A DNA stretch of 64,000 nucleotides from Variovorax paradoxus (GCF_030811855.1 NZ_JAUSRN010000007.1:230667-294666), one strand, 5' to 3'. Shown: positions 54,443-63,894, counted from the stretch's first letter. Numbers and translations are program-made. The notes: generated from the letters alone by a model not told the origin.

Positions 54443-55213
54443 ATGAGCGACGTCATTCTCGAAACGCGCCAGCTCACCAAGGAATTCAAGGGGTTCACCG
54501 CGGTCAGCAAGGTCAATCTGTCGGTGGTGCGCGGCTCCATCCATGCGCTCATCGGGCCCAACGGCGCCGGCAAGACCACCTGCTTCAACCTGCTCACCAA
54601 GTTTCTCGAGCCGACCAGCGGTACGATCCTTTTCAACGGGCAGGACATCACGGGCGAACGGCCGGCGCAGATCGCTCGGCGCGGCATCATCCGCTCGTTC
54701 CAGATCTCGGCGGTGTTCCCTCATCTCACGCTGCTCGAGAACGTGCGCCTCGGGCTGCAGCGCGCGCTCGGCACTTCGTACCATTTCTGGAAGAGCGAGA
54801 AGACGCTCGTGCCGCTCGATTCACGCGCCCGCGAACTGTTGGCTGAAGTCGGCCTCGCGGACCAAGCCGACGAGCTGACCGTGAACCTGCCGTACGGCCA
54901 CAAGCGCGCACTCGAGATTGCCACCACGCTGGCCATGGATCCCGAGCTGATGCTGCTCGACGAGCCCACGCAGGGCATGGGCCATGAAGACGTGCACCGC
55001 GTGGCCGAACTCATCAAGCGCGTGTCTGCGGGCCGCACAATCCTCATGGTCGAGCACAACATGAGTGTGGTCTCGACCATTGCCGACACCATCACCGTGC
55101 TCCAGCGCGGCGCCGTGCTGGCCGAAGGGCCATACGCCGAAGTCTCGAAGAATCCGCAGGTGATGGAGGCCTACATGGGCACGACCGACGGCCAGTTGCA
55201 AGGAGCGCATTGA
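54443..55213 (+). CDS. livG: Branched-chain amino acid/amide ABC transporter ATPase LivG-type
   Basis: This 256-residue ATPase starts at MSDVILETRQLTKEFKGF (GCGAG upstream). It has Walker A GPNGAGKTT, the variant signature LPYGHKRALEIATTLAMDP (LSGG replaced by LPYG, as is common in this subfamily), Walker B LMLLDEPTQGMG and H-loop VEHNMSVV. It is the first gene of a complete G-F-binding protein-H-M operon. The 216 bases upstream, shared with the divergent epimerase, hold no promoter I can support. Confidence 0.92.
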   Translation: MSDVILETRQLTKEFKGFTAVSKVNLSVVRGSIHALIGPNGAGKTTCFNLLTKFLEPTSGTILFNGQDITGERPAQIARRGIIRSFQISAVFPHLTLLENVRLGLQRALGTSYHFWKSEKTLVPLDSRARELLAEVGLADQADELTVNLPYGHKRALEIATTLAMDPELMLLDEPTQGMGHEDVHRVAELIKRVSAGRTILMVEHNMSVVSTIADTITVLQRGAVLAEGPYAEVSKNPQVMEAYMGTTDGQLQGAH

Positions 55214-55214
55214 C

Positions 55215-55922
55215 ATGACCGCCGCGCTCGAAATCAAAGGCCTGCACGCCTGGTACGGCGAATCGCACGTGCTGCACGGCGTCAACATGGTGGTGCAGCC
55301 CGGCGAGGTGGTCACGCTGCTTGGGCGCAACGGCGCGGGGCGCACCAGCACGCTGCGCGCGATCATGGGCTTGACCGGCTCGCGCAAGGGCAGCATCGAA
55401 GTCAACGGCGTGCAGACAATCGGCATGGCGACGCACCGCATCGCGCACCTGGGCATTGGCTATTGCCCCGAAGAGCGCGGCATCTTCGCCAGCCTCTCGG
55501 CGGAAGAAAACCTGATGCTGCCCCCGGCGCTCAAGGGTGCGGGGCAGGGCATGTCGGTGGCCGAGATCTACGAGATGTTTCCCAATCTGGCCGAGCGCCG
55601 CAACAGCCCGGGCACGCGGCTTTCGGGCGGCGAGCAGCAGATGCTCGCGGTGGCGCGCATCCTGCGCACCGGCGCCAAGCTGCTGCTGCTCGACGAAATT
55701 TCCGAAGGCCTGGCGCCGGTCATCGTGCAGGCGCTGGCCCGCATGATCCACACCCTCCGCGCCAAGGGCTACACCATCGTGATGGTGGAGCAGAACTTCC
55801 GCTTCGCGGCGCCGTTGGCCGACCGCTTCTACGTGATGGAGCACGGCCGCATGGTCGAGGCCTTCGGCGCCAAGGAACTCGACGCCAAGATGCCCGTGCT
55901 CAGCGAACTGCTGGGCGTGTAG
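55215..55922 (+). CDS. livF: Branched-chain amino acid/amide ABC transporter ATPase LivF-type, Walker A lysine replaced by arginine
   Basis: This 235-residue ATPase begins one base after livG. It has signature LSGGEQQMLAVARIL, Walker B LLLLDEISEGLAP and H-loop VEQNFRFA. The Walker A motif reads GRNGAGRTS: residue 43 is Arg (codon CGC at 55341-55343) where Lys normally contacts the ATP phosphates. Similar GRNGAGRT variants occur, as I recall, in Burkholderiales LivF proteins, so this is probably a lineage trait rather than decay. The LivG partner keeps Lys. Confidence 0.92.
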   Translation: MTAALEIKGLHAWYGESHVLHGVNMVVQPGEVVTLLGRNGAGRTSTLRAIMGLTGSRKGSIEVNGVQTIGMATHRIAHLGIGYCPEERGIFASLSAEENLMLPPALKGAGQGMSVAEIYEMFPNLAERRNSPGTRLSGGEQQMLAVARILRTGAKLLLLDEISEGLAPVIVQALARMIHTLRAKGYTIVMVEQNFRFAAPLADRFYVMEHGRMVEAFGAKELDAKMPVLSELLGV

Positions 55923-55978
55923 CCGCGGCCGCCATCGCTTTTTTTCCGTTGACTCTCTCAACCATCCCAGGAGACACC

Positions 55979-57175
55979 ATGCAAAACAAGCTCAAGATCA
56001 TTGCACTCATGCTCGGCGCCGCGGGTCTTGCCAGCCATGCCGTGCAGGCGCAGGAGAAGGTCGTCATCGGCTACATCAGCGACCTGTCGGGCCTGTACGC
56101 CGACCTGGAAGGCAAGGGCGGCGCAACGGCCATCCAGATGGCCATCGACGACATGGGCGGCAAGGTGCTCGGCCAGCCAGTGGAAGTGCTGAGCGTCGAC
56201 CACCAGAACAAGCCCGACATCGCGGCCTCAAAGGCGCGTGAATGGATCGACACGGCTGGCGCGACGATGATCTTCGCCGGTACCAACTCGGGTGTTGCGC
56301 TCGCTACCGCCAAGGTGGCGCAGGAGAAGAAGCGCGTGTTCTTCACCAACGGTGCAGCAACTTCGGCACTCACCAACGCGCAGTGCAGCCCCTACACCGT
56401 GCACTACGCCTACGACACGGTCGCGCTGGCCAAGAGCACCGGCGGCGCAGTGGTCGACACCGGCGGCAAGAGCTGGTTCTTTTTGACGGCCGACTATGCC
56501 TTCGGCCATGCGCTCGAGGCCGACACGGCCAAGGTCGTCAAGTCCAAGGGCGGCACCGTGGTGGGCGCCGTGCGCGCACCGCTCAACGCATCGGACTTCT
56601 CGTCCTTCCTGCTGCAGGCGCAGAATTCCAAGGCGCAGGTGCTGGGCCTGGCCAACGCCGGCGGCGACTTCATCAACTCGATGAAGGCGTCGAAGGAATT
56701 CGGCATCGACAAGTCGATGAAGGTTGCGGGCCTCCTGGTGTTTCTCACCGACGTGAAGAGCCTGGGCCTGCCGGCCACGCAAGGCCTGCTGCACACCACC
56801 AGCTGGTACTGGGACGCCGACGACGAGTCGCGCAAGTGGGCGGCCCGCTACGAAGCCAAGACCAAGAACAAGCCAACCGACATCCAGGCTGCTGATTACT
56901 CGGCCACCATGGCCTATCTGAAGGCCGTCGAGGCCGTGAAGAGCACCGACGCCGACAAGGTCATGGCCCAGCTCAAGAAGACGCCTATCAACGACTTCTA
57001 CGCCAAGGGCATGATCCGCCCCGATGGCCGCATGGTGCACGACATGCTGCTGGCCGAGGTCAAGAAGCCGTCGGAATCCAAGGGCCCGTGGGACCTGCTG
57101 AAGATCGTCAAGAAGGTGCCGGGCGACCAGGTCTACACGACCAAGGAAGAGAGCACCTGCGCGCTCTGGAAATAA
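55979..57175 (+). CDS. Periplasmic substrate-binding protein of the Liv-type transporter
   Basis: This 398-residue protein has an N-terminal signal (LKIIALMLGAAGLASHAVQA) and a type 1 periplasmic-binding fold: VVIGYISDLSGLYADLEGKG, AGTNSGVALATAKVAQEKKR, NAQCSPYTVHYAYDT and GMIRPDGRMVHDMLLAEVKK. It has AGGAG upstream. It belongs to the group of ABC transporter receptors for branched-chain amino acids, amides or aromatic compounds. Substrate is unknown. Hairpins after the gene (57222-57275) may keep its mRNA more abundant than the permease part. Confidence 0.9.
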   Translation: MQNKLKIIALMLGAAGLASHAVQAQEKVVIGYISDLSGLYADLEGKGGATAIQMAIDDMGGKVLGQPVEVLSVDHQNKPDIAASKAREWIDTAGATMIFAGTNSGVALATAKVAQEKKRVFFTNGAATSALTNAQCSPYTVHYAYDTVALAKSTGGAVVDTGGKSWFFLTADYAFGHALEADTAKVVKSKGGTVVGAVRAPLNASDFSSFLLQAQNSKAQVLGLANAGGDFINSMKASKEFGIDKSMKVAGLLVFLTDVKSLGLPATQGLLHTTSWYWDADDESRKWAARYEAKTKNKPTDIQAADYSATMAYLKAVEAVKSTDADKVMAQLKKTPINDFYAKGMIRPDGRMVHDMLLAEVKKPSESKGPWDLLKIVKKVPGDQVYTTKEESTCALWK

Positions 57176-57221
57176 CTGTTGATCGCCCTCCAGCCTTCGC
57201 GCACTGCATGCCGCTTCGCCA

Positions 57222-57275
57222 ACCCCCGTGAGCGGGGGGTGGCCGTGCGCGGCGGCTTCGTTGCGAAGCCGCTGC
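57222..57275 (+). promoter_or_regulatory. Two hairpins between the binding-protein gene and livH
   Basis: ACCCCC/GGGGGT pair around GTGAGCG (57222-57240), and GCGGCTTCG/CGAAGCCGC pair around TTG, extended by three pairs including one G-U (57249-57275). Neither has a proper T-run. Such stems between binding-protein and permease genes usually protect the upstream mRNA or reduce downstream transcription. Confidence 0.6.
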
Positions 57276-57300
57276 CGTCTTTCCGAACCTCGCCTTTACG

Positions 57301-58176
57301 ATGAACATTTCCCTGCCTGCCCTGTTGAGCCAGCTCCTGTTGGGGCTGGTCAACGGGTCGTTCTACGCGATCCTGAGCCTCGGGCTGGCGGTGATCTTCG
57401 GTCTGCTCAACGTCATCAACTTTGCGCATGGCGCGCTGTTCATGATGGGGGCGGTGCTGTCGTGGATGGCGATGACCTACTTCAACGTCAACTACTGGGT
57501 CATGCTGGTGGTGGCGCCGCTGATCGTCGGCCTGTTCGGCGTGCTGATCGAGCGGCTTTTGCTGCGCTGGATCTACAAGCTAGACCACCTCTACGGCCTG
57601 CTGCTCACGCTCGGCCTCACGCTGCTGATCGAAGGCGGCTTCCGCTCCGTGTATGGCGTCTCGGGCCTGGCCTACAGCACGCCCGAAGCGCTGAGCGGCG
57701 GCACCAATCTCGGCTTCATGTTTTTGCCCAACTATCGCGCCTGGGTGGTGGTGGCATCGCTGGTCGTGTGCTTTGCCACCTGGTATGCCATCGAAAAGAC
57801 GCGGCTCGGCGCCTACCTGCGCGCGGGCACCGAGAACCCGCGGCTGGTCGAGGCCTTCGGCGTCAACGTGCCGTTGATGGTGACGCTGACCTACGGCTTC
57901 GGTGTGGCGCTGGCCGCATTTGCGGGCGTGCTTGCCGCGCCGGTGATCCAGATCTCACCGCTGATGGGACAGAACCTCATCATCATCGTGTTCGCGGTCG
58001 TCGTCATCGGCGGCATGGGCTCGATCATGGGCGCCATTCTCACGGGCCTCGGGCTCGGCGTGATCGAGGGGCTCACCAAGGTGTTCTATCCCGAGGCTTC
58101 GGCCACCGTGGTCTTCGTGATCATGGTCGTGGTGCTGCTGATCCGCCCCGCGGGCCTGTTCGGCAGCGAGAAATAA
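57301..58176 (+). CDS. livH: Branched-chain amino acid/amide ABC transporter permease LivH-type
   Basis: This 291-residue permease has about eight helices. LivH marks are LLGLVNGSFYAILSLGLAVI (about 10-29), FGLLNVINFAHGALFMMGA (about 35-53) and AVVVIGGMGSIMGAILTGLG (about 236-255). It pairs with LivM to form the channel and ends 4 bases before livM. Confidence 0.94.
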   Translation: MNISLPALLSQLLLGLVNGSFYAILSLGLAVIFGLLNVINFAHGALFMMGAVLSWMAMTYFNVNYWVMLVVAPLIVGLFGVLIERLLLRWIYKLDHLYGLLLTLGLTLLIEGGFRSVYGVSGLAYSTPEALSGGTNLGFMFLPNYRAWVVVASLVVCFATWYAIEKTRLGAYLRAGTENPRLVEAFGVNVPLMVTLTYGFGVALAAFAGVLAAPVIQISPLMGQNLIIIVFAVVVIGGMGSIMGAILTGLGLGVIEGLTKVFYPEASATVVFVIMVVVLLIRPAGLFGSEK

Positions 58177-58180
58177 GTTC

Positions 58181-59164
58181 ATGAAGAAAATATCGCTCGT
58201 CGTCTACGGTGTGCTGCTGCTGGCGCTCATCGCCGCACCTTTCATAGGCTTCTATCCGGTGTTCGTGATGAAGGTGCTGTGCTTCGCACTCTTCGCCTGC
58301 GCCTTCAACCTGCTGCTGGGCTACACCGGCATGCTGTCATTCGGGCATGCCGCGTTCCTGGGCGGCGCTGCCTACCTCACGGGCCATGCGCTCAAGGTGT
58401 GGCACCTGACGCCCGAGCTCGGACTGATCGCGGGCACGCTGGCCGGCGCGCTGCTGGGGCTGGTGTTCGGCTGGCTCGCCATCCGCCGCCAAGGCATCTA
58501 CTTTTCGATGATCACGCTGGCGCTTGCGCAGATGATGTATTTCGTCGCGCTGCAAGCACCCTTCACGGGCGGCGAGGACGGCCTGCAGAGCGTGCCGCGC
58601 GGCAAGCTCTTCGGCCTCATCGACCTGCGCAACGACCTCACCATGTACTACGTCGCACTGGTGATCGTGGTGGCGGCCTTCCTGCTTATCGCACGGACCG
58701 TGCACTCGCCTTTCGGGCAAGTGCTCAAGGGCATCAAGGAGAACGAGCCGCGCGCCATCTCGCTGGGCTACGACGTCAATCGCTTCAAGCTGCTGGCGTT
58801 CGTGATATCGGCCGCGCTGTCGGGCCTGGCAGGCTCGCTCAAGACGCTGGTGCTCGGCTTCGCGTCGCTCAGCGACGTGCACTGGACCGCATCGGGCCAC
58901 GTGATTCTCATGACGCTGGTGGGCGGGCTCGGCACGCTCTCGGGGCCGCTGGTGGGTTCGGCGGTCGTCGTTCTGCTGGAGAACAAGGTCGGCGACTTCG
59001 GCACCTTCATGGCACGCCTGACCGGTGTCGACTGGTTCAACACGCTCGGCGAATCGGTCACCATGGTCACCGGCCTGATCTTCGTGGTCTGCGTGCTGGC
59101 ATTCCGCAAAGGCATCATGGGCGAGGTCATCGCGTTTTTCGACCGCAGGCGGGGCAAGGTCTGA
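58181..59164 (+). CDS. livM: Branched-chain amino acid/amide ABC transporter permease LivM-type
   Basis: This 327-residue permease has about nine helices. LivM marks are LLLGYTGMLSFGHAAFLGGA (about 45-64), GIYFSMITLALAQMMYFVAL and the cytoplasmic loop SPFGQVLKGIKENEPRAISL (about 180-200), followed by LVGGLGTLSGPLVGSAVVV. It closes the operon, which is followed by a bidirectional terminator. Confidence 0.94.
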   Translation: MKKISLVVYGVLLLALIAAPFIGFYPVFVMKVLCFALFACAFNLLLGYTGMLSFGHAAFLGGAAYLTGHALKVWHLTPELGLIAGTLAGALLGLVFGWLAIRRQGIYFSMITLALAQMMYFVALQAPFTGGEDGLQSVPRGKLFGLIDLRNDLTMYYVALVIVVAAFLLIARTVHSPFGQVLKGIKENEPRAISLGYDVNRFKLLAFVISAALSGLAGSLKTLVLGFASLSDVHWTASGHVILMTLVGGLGTLSGPLVGSAVVVLLENKVGDFGTFMARLTGVDWFNTLGESVTMVTGLIFVVCVLAFRKGIMGEVIAFFDRRRGKV

Positions 59165-59176
59165 AACGAAAGAAAG

Positions 59177-59199
59177 AAGGGCGGACCCTGTACGCCCTT
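59177..59199. terminator. Bidirectional terminator between livM and the 5'-nucleotidase gene
   Basis: AAGGGCG and CGCCCTT pair around a 9-base loop. On the minus strand the stem is followed by a T-rich run (CTTTCTTTC), and on the plus strand by TTTCGCTT. It sits between two convergent genes. Confidence 0.6.
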
Positions 59200-59221
59200 T
59201 CGCTTCGGACACAAAGCCCGT

Positions 59222-61063
59222 TCAGGGCAGCGCGGTGATGCGGTTGGTCGAAGGCGGTGCCAGCGGGCTGTTCGCCTTGATGTAGGCCTCCAGCGCATCC
59301 ACGTCCTGGTCGCCGCCGAGCGTGTCGGTGCCCTGGTTGAAGACCGTGAAGTTGTCTCCGCCGGTGGCCAGGAAGCTGTTCATCGTCACGCGGTAGCTTG
59401 TGCCGTCGGCCATCGCGGTGCCATTGAGCGCCATGTTGCTGATGCGCGAACCCGCGGGCGCCGAGAGGCTGTAGCTGTAGCTCAGGCTGCGAGAAGGCAG
59501 CAACACCCGCGGCGAAGCAACCGTGTTGGTGCCGCTGTTGAACTGCTGCTCCAGCAGTGCCTTGATCTGCGCTCCCGTCATCGTCTTCACCACCAGGCTG
59601 TTGCCAAAGGGCTGCACACTGAAGATCTGGCCATAGGTCACGCTGCCGTCACCGGCCGGCACGAGGTCGGCGCGCACACCGCCGGGGTTCATGAACGCGA
59701 TCTGCGCGCCGCCCTTGTTGCTGGGGCTCGTGGCGTCGAGCTGCGCATCCGCGATCAGGTTGCCGAGCACGCTCTCGCGCGATGCCGTCTGCGTGCGCGT
59801 GGCCGGGCCGGAGAGCGTGCCCACCACCCGCTGCACCAGCGGCGCTGCGATCGAGAGGTATTGGCTGACGAGCGCGGCCACCTGCTGGTTCTTGCCGAAC
59901 GTCGGGTACTGGTCGGTCAGCGCAATCGTGCTGGCGCCGCTGGTGTACGCCTCGCCCTGGACGATCACGTTGTCGGCCGACCTGGCCGTGACCTTGCGCG
60001 TCCGCGTGTCGATCGTCAGGTTGATGTCGGTCAGCAAGGTACCGTACTGGCCGGCGCTCGTCAGAAGGAAGGGCTTGGCCGGGTTGGTCTTGCCGTAGTC
60101 GCAGATGTACGAGCGGTGCGTATGGCCCGAGATCACCACGTCGACCGATGCGTCCAGCTTGTCGAGGATCGGCAGGATGTCGCCGCTCAGCCCGGCGCAG
60201 CTCTTGTCGTTATAGCCCACCGTGGTCGTGCCGCCTTCGTGGACCACCACGACGATGGCGTCGGCGCCCTGTGCCTTCAGCTGCGGAATCAATGCGTTGG
60301 CGGTGTCCGCTTCGTCCTTGAAGCTCAAGCCGGCAACGCCGGCGGGCGTCACGATACTGGGCGTTCCCTTGAGGGTCATGCCGATGAACGCCACCTTCAC
60401 CGTGGCGCCATCCTTCGTGAAGGTCTTCATGCCCGTGGCGGGAAACAGCGTGGTGCCGTCGGTCTTCACGGTGTTGGCCGCCAGGAAGCCGAAGTTGGCG
60501 CCCGGAAAGGCCTTGTTGACGCGGCAGGGCTCCAGCGGCGTGTTCTTGGCGCAGCCGCCGTTCTTCATGCGCAGGAGTTCGGTCTGGCCCTTGTCGAACT
60601 CGTGATTGCCCACGGCGTTGAAGTCGATCTTCATCTCGTTCACGGCCTCGATGGTCGGCTCGTCGAGGAACAGCGCCGACACCAGCGGCGAGGCGCCGAT
60701 CATGTCGCCGGCGGACACCACTGCGTTGTTCTCGTTCTTTGCCTTGAGCGACGCGATGGCCGAAGCGAGGTAGGCTGCGCCGCCGGCGGGGACCGCGACC
60801 GTGCCGCCGCTCTTGGCCGGCGCGGTGATCGACAGCCTGGGCGGCTCGAGGTTGCCGTGCAAGTCGTTGAAGGCAATGAGCTTCACGTCCACGCTGCCGG
60901 GCGTGGCCGGAGCCGGCGCGGGCGCTGGCGGCGCGGGGGGCGGTGCAGGCGCGGCGGCGACGGGAAGAAAGCCGTTCGAATTGCTGCTGCTTCCGCCGCA
61001 GGCGGACAGCGTGGCCAACGCAATCCCCGCCAGGACGAGATGTGGTTTCAATGATGCGTGCAT
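59222..61063 (-). CDS. Metallophosphatase/5'-nucleotidase lipoprotein (UshA/CpdB-like)
   Basis: This 613-residue protein has a lipoprotein signal (LVLAGIALATLSAC, Cys at about 22), then a Pro/Ala-rich spacer. The metal-binding phosphoesterase domain (about 60-350) has AFNDLHGNLEPP, SAGDMIGASPLVS, VGNHEFDKGQ, VVHEGG and the GHTHRSY motif. The C-terminal 5'-nucleotidase domain (about 390-580) has NLIADAQLDATSP and NPGGVRADLVPAGDG. It should act in the periplasm, anchored to a membrane, releasing phosphate from nucleotides. The ATG has GAGGAGAGG upstream. Confidence 0.93.
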   Translation of the reverse strand: MHASLKPHLVLAGIALATLSACGGSSSNSNGFLPVAAAPAPPPAPPAPAPAPATPGSVDVKLIAFNDLHGNLEPPRLSITAPAKSGGTVAVPAGGAAYLASAIASLKAKNENNAVVSAGDMIGASPLVSALFLDEPTIEAVNEMKIDFNAVGNHEFDKGQTELLRMKNGGCAKNTPLEPCRVNKAFPGANFGFLAANTVKTDGTTLFPATGMKTFTKDGATVKVAFIGMTLKGTPSIVTPAGVAGLSFKDEADTANALIPQLKAQGADAIVVVVHEGGTTTVGYNDKSCAGLSGDILPILDKLDASVDVVISGHTHRSYICDYGKTNPAKPFLLTSAGQYGTLLTDINLTIDTRTRKVTARSADNVIVQGEAYTSGASTIALTDQYPTFGKNQQVAALVSQYLSIAAPLVQRVVGTLSGPATRTQTASRESVLGNLIADAQLDATSPSNKGGAQIAFMNPGGVRADLVPAGDGSVTYGQIFSVQPFGNSLVVKTMTGAQIKALLEQQFNSGTNTVASPRVLLPSRSLSYSYSLSAPAGSRISNMALNGTAMADGTSYRVTMNSFLATGGDNFTVFNQGTDTLGGDQDVDALEAYIKANSPLAPPSTNRITALP

Positions 61064-61144
61064 GAGCCTCTCCTCTGTGTGGAATGCAGCGCATGCTGAA
61101 GATGGCAGATGACGTCGCCGTGACGCCGCGTTGCGAACGGGCTC

Positions 61145-61615
61145 TCAGGGCAGGGCGATCAGGCGAATGGTCACGCCGCGGCCGAAGGCGCGTTTCAGCA
61201 GCTCGCTGGTTTGCGCACTGCGCGCGTCGCCGGGCGACTGCACGGCGAGCCACCCATCATCGGCTCGCCGCTGCAGATGCCAGCCCTCCTGCCCCAGTTG
61301 GAGGACAGCGGCAAGCGCCGCAACGTCCGCCACCGGCAGTGCTGCGGGCGTGATGTCCAGCCAGTCCACCACCTGATCGGCCTCGCCGCCGAGCCTTGCC
61401 GCGGCGCCTTCGACCAGCGCGTGCTGCGTGGCGACGTCCCTCACCGCACCTTGAAGGATGATGCCGTTGCCATGCCAGCGAATTTCAAACATCGCGGTGT
61501 TCGCCGGCGGGGCAGCACGAAGCGCAGTCGCGTATGCCCATGCAGCGCCCGCTGCAGCGGCCAGGGCAAGCACCAGCAGCAACGCGACGTTGATGATCGG
61601 GGGTCTGTTCTTCAT
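61145..61615 (-). CDS. Small membrane-anchored protein with a BON-like segment, function unknown
   Basis: The ATG at 61615 gives a 156-residue protein with one N-terminal helix (about 8-28, IINVALLLVLALAAAAGAA), so most of it lies in the periplasm. The following region (WHGNGIILQGAVRDVATQHA, then VVDWLDITP) resembles the BON-like domains in front of OmpA-type proteins. The rest is not recognised. It lies 89 bases downstream of the lipocalin gene and 81 upstream of the nucleotidase, same strand. The frame is open upstream only as a shadow. Confidence 0.6.
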   Translation of the reverse strand: MKNRPPIINVALLLVLALAAAAGAAWAYATALRAAPPANTAMFEIRWHGNGIILQGAVRDVATQHALVEGAAARLGGEADQVVDWLDITPAALPVADVAALAAVLQLGQEGWHLQRRADDGWLAVQSPGDARSAQTSELLKRAFGRGVTIRLIALP

Positions 61616-61704
61616 TCGAGCCTTGGCGGCACCACGTGCATGTCGAACGCCGAGTTCAGGGGCTCGGCATGACGGCGTGATGACAGCCGGGCTGCTTCGT
61701 GAGA

Positions 61705-62784
61705 TCAGAGCCTCAGCGGTGCGGCGTAGCCGGTCATCTCCAGGTAGCCACGGCCGATGCGCCGGCCTTGCGCGTCGAGCAGGTCGCTGACGCCTTCCCA
61801 ATACACCCCGCCGGTCGAGCCGCGGCTGTCGAGCTCCTGGTCGTCGAGCAGGGCGCGCACTTCGAAGTTCCCTGACGGCGTTTGCACGCGCCACTGTGTC
61901 GGATACTTCGCCTGCGTGCGCGGGCTGCTCCACGCCTTGGTACCGTCGAAGCGCACCTCGTCGCTGCCGAAGCTGCGCAGCGCACCCTCGCGGGTGCGAA
62001 ACGAACCGCCCGCCCACAGCGCACCGCCGTCGGCGCGCCGCAGGCGAAAGGCGGTGAGGGCGCTGCCGTCCTCCAGGTTCATGCCGATCCAGTCCCAACC
62101 CACCGCATCGGGATGCATCAGCGCCTCGCTCCATTCGTGGTCGAGCCACGCTGTGCCGTCGACGTCGAATGACTGGCCTTTCTTGAGCCCCAGCTTGCCT
62201 TGGGTTTTCAGCTGCGGTTCGCTGTAGTAGTAGCTTGCCTGTGCTTCTTCGGGGCCCTTGCGTGAGAGCCCGGCCTTGCCCTGCAGCAGCACCGGCTGCG
62301 TGGGCGTGAAGCGCAGGTCGATCGAAAACTCCCCGGCCGGAATGTGCGCCGAATAGCTGCCGTCCTTGTTGCGAAGCAGCGACCAGTCGCGTAGCCGCAC
62401 GTCGGTATCGGCTTCGCTCGCCGATGCAATGCCAAAGCCGGCGCGAGCAATGCGCTGGTCATGCAGTAGCACGCGGCCTTCCAGATCGGTGACGGCTGCG
62501 TGCGCGAACACGAGGTGCTTGGCCGCAAAGGCCGAGCGCAGCTTTTGCGCCGCATCGACGCGTGAGCGGAAGAACGTCACCTGAAAACCGAACTCGCGTC
62601 CCGATGCCGTCTTCGCGTGGCCCGTGATGTACCACCACTCGGTTTGCAGATCGGGATGGCTGCCGAAGTCGCGCGGGAACTGCAGGGTGCGCGCGGGCAA
62701 GGCCCAGCTTGCGGGCGATGCGGCCGCAAGCGCCGCGAGCATCAAGCTGCGCCGAGAAAGATGGCTGCAGGCCCGCGTCGGCAT
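61705..62784 (-). CDS. Lipocalin-like exported protein (CrtC/AttH domain)
   Basis: This 359-residue protein has a Tat-like signal (SRRSLMLAALAAASPASWA). The mature part belongs to the AttH/carotenoid 1,2-hydratase-type double lipocalin family: HPDLQTEWWYITGHAKT (about 45-61), FGFQVTFFRSRV, SFDVDGTAWLDHEWSEA (about 205-221) and WDWIGMNLEDGSALTAFRLR. A carotenoid role is unlikely without carotenoid genes nearby; many such proteins are of unknown function and sit next to LolCDE-like transporters, absent here. Its ATG shares one base with the PLP gene stop (TAATG). Confidence 0.85.
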   Translation of the reverse strand: MPTRACSHLSRRSLMLAALAAASPASWALPARTLQFPRDFGSHPDLQTEWWYITGHAKTASGREFGFQVTFFRSRVDAAQKLRSAFAAKHLVFAHAAVTDLEGRVLLHDQRIARAGFGIASASEADTDVRLRDWSLLRNKDGSYSAHIPAGEFSIDLRFTPTQPVLLQGKAGLSRKGPEEAQASYYYSEPQLKTQGKLGLKKGQSFDVDGTAWLDHEWSEALMHPDAVGWDWIGMNLEDGSALTAFRLRRADGGALWAGGSFRTREGALRSFGSDEVRFDGTKAWSSPRTQAKYPTQWRVQTPSGNFEVRALLDDQELDSRGSTGGVYWEGVSDLLDAQGRRIGRGYLEMTGYAAPLRL

Positions 62785-63845
62785 TACTCCGCAACCATCG
62801 CGTCGATGCGCTGCTGCGCCGGTCCAATGTCGCCGAAGGTGCTTTGCACCCAGGCCGCATCGTGATAGCTCGGCAGATAGCGCTCGCCCGCGTCGCACAG
62901 CAGCGAAAGGATGGAACCCTGCCGTCCGGCCGCGCGCATCTCGCGTGCGATGGCCAGCATGCCGACGAAGTTGGTGCCGGTCGAGGGCCCGACCTTGCGC
63001 CCTAGCAGCGCCGAAAGCGCATGCATGGCCGCGACCGAATCGAGATTGGGCACCTCGATCATGCGGTCGACCAGCGTGCGGATGAAGCTCGGCTCCACGC
63101 GCGGCCGTCCGATGCCTTCGATGCGCGAGCCCGCCGCGGTCAGCGTGGCATCGCCCGTGTGGTGATAGGCCGAAAACACCGAGCCTTCGGGGTCAGCCAC
63201 GCACACCTGCGTGTCGTGGCAGCGAAAGCGCACATAGCGCCCGATGGTGGCGCTGGTGCCGCCGGTGCCCGCGCCCACCACGATCCACGCCGGCACCGGA
63301 TGCCGCTCGCGCGCCATCTGCTGGAACATGCTTTCTGCGATGTTGTTGTTGCCGCGCCAGTCGGTCGCGCGTTCGGCATAGGTGAACTGGTCCATGTAGT
63401 GGCCGCCGGTCTGCTCGGCGAGCGCGCGCGCCTCTTCGTAGACCTGCGCCGCGTGATCGACGAAGTGGCAGCGCGCGCCGTAGAAGGCGATTTGTGCCAC
63501 TTTCTCTGGTGAGGTGCTGCGCGGCATCACGGCGATGAAGGGCAGGCCCAGCAGGCGCGCGAAGTAGGCCTCGCTCACTGCCGTCGAGCCGCTCGAAGCC
63601 TCGACGATGGTCGTGCCTTCGCGCACCCATCCGTTGCACAGTGCGTAGAGGAAGAGCGATCGCGCCAAGCGGTGCTTGAGGCTGCCTGTGGGATGGGTCG
63701 ACTCGTCTTTCAGGTACAGGTCGATGCCTTGGGCGGCGAGCGTTGGCAGCGGCAGCGGGATGAGGTGCGTGTCGGCGCTGCGGTGGTAGTCGGCTTCGAT
63801 GCGGCGGATGGCTTTGCTTTGCCAGCTGAGGGGTGTTTGCTGCAT
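62784..63845 (-). CDS. PLP-dependent cysteine synthase-like enzyme (Cds1-type)
   Basis: This 353-residue fold type II protein has the PLP lysine in [11 protein letters not shown] (about residues 51-61), the substrate loop [19 protein letters not shown] (about 83-101), the phosphate-binding [14 protein letters not shown] (about 191-204) and a Ser-rich end region. It is close to L-cysteine desulfhydrase (Cds1) and cysteine synthase-like enzymes, so it may split cysteine or act in sulfur amino-acid metabolism. Translationally coupled to the lipocalin gene. Confidence 0.88.
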   Translation of the reverse strand: MQQTPLSWQSKAIRRIEADYHRSADTHLIPLPLPTLAAQGIDLYLKDESTHPTGSLKHRLARSLFLYALCNGWVREGTTIVEASSGSTAVSEAYFARLLGLPFIAVMPRSTSPEKVAQIAFYGARCHFVDHAAQVYEEARALAEQTGGHYMDQFTYAERATDWRGNNNIAESMFQQMARERHPVPAWIVVGAGTGGTSATIGRYVRFRCHDTQVCVADPEGSVFSAYHHTGDATLTAAGSRIEGIGRPRVEPSFIRTLVDRMIEVPNLDSVAAMHALSALLGRKVGPSTGTNFVGMLAIAREMRAAGRQGSILSLLCDAGERYLPSYHDAAWVQSTFGDIGPAQQRIDAMVAE

Positions 63846-63894
63846 ATGGTGTGCAGTCTACAAGTCACGGGACTGTTGGGCTTGGTTTGTTTCC

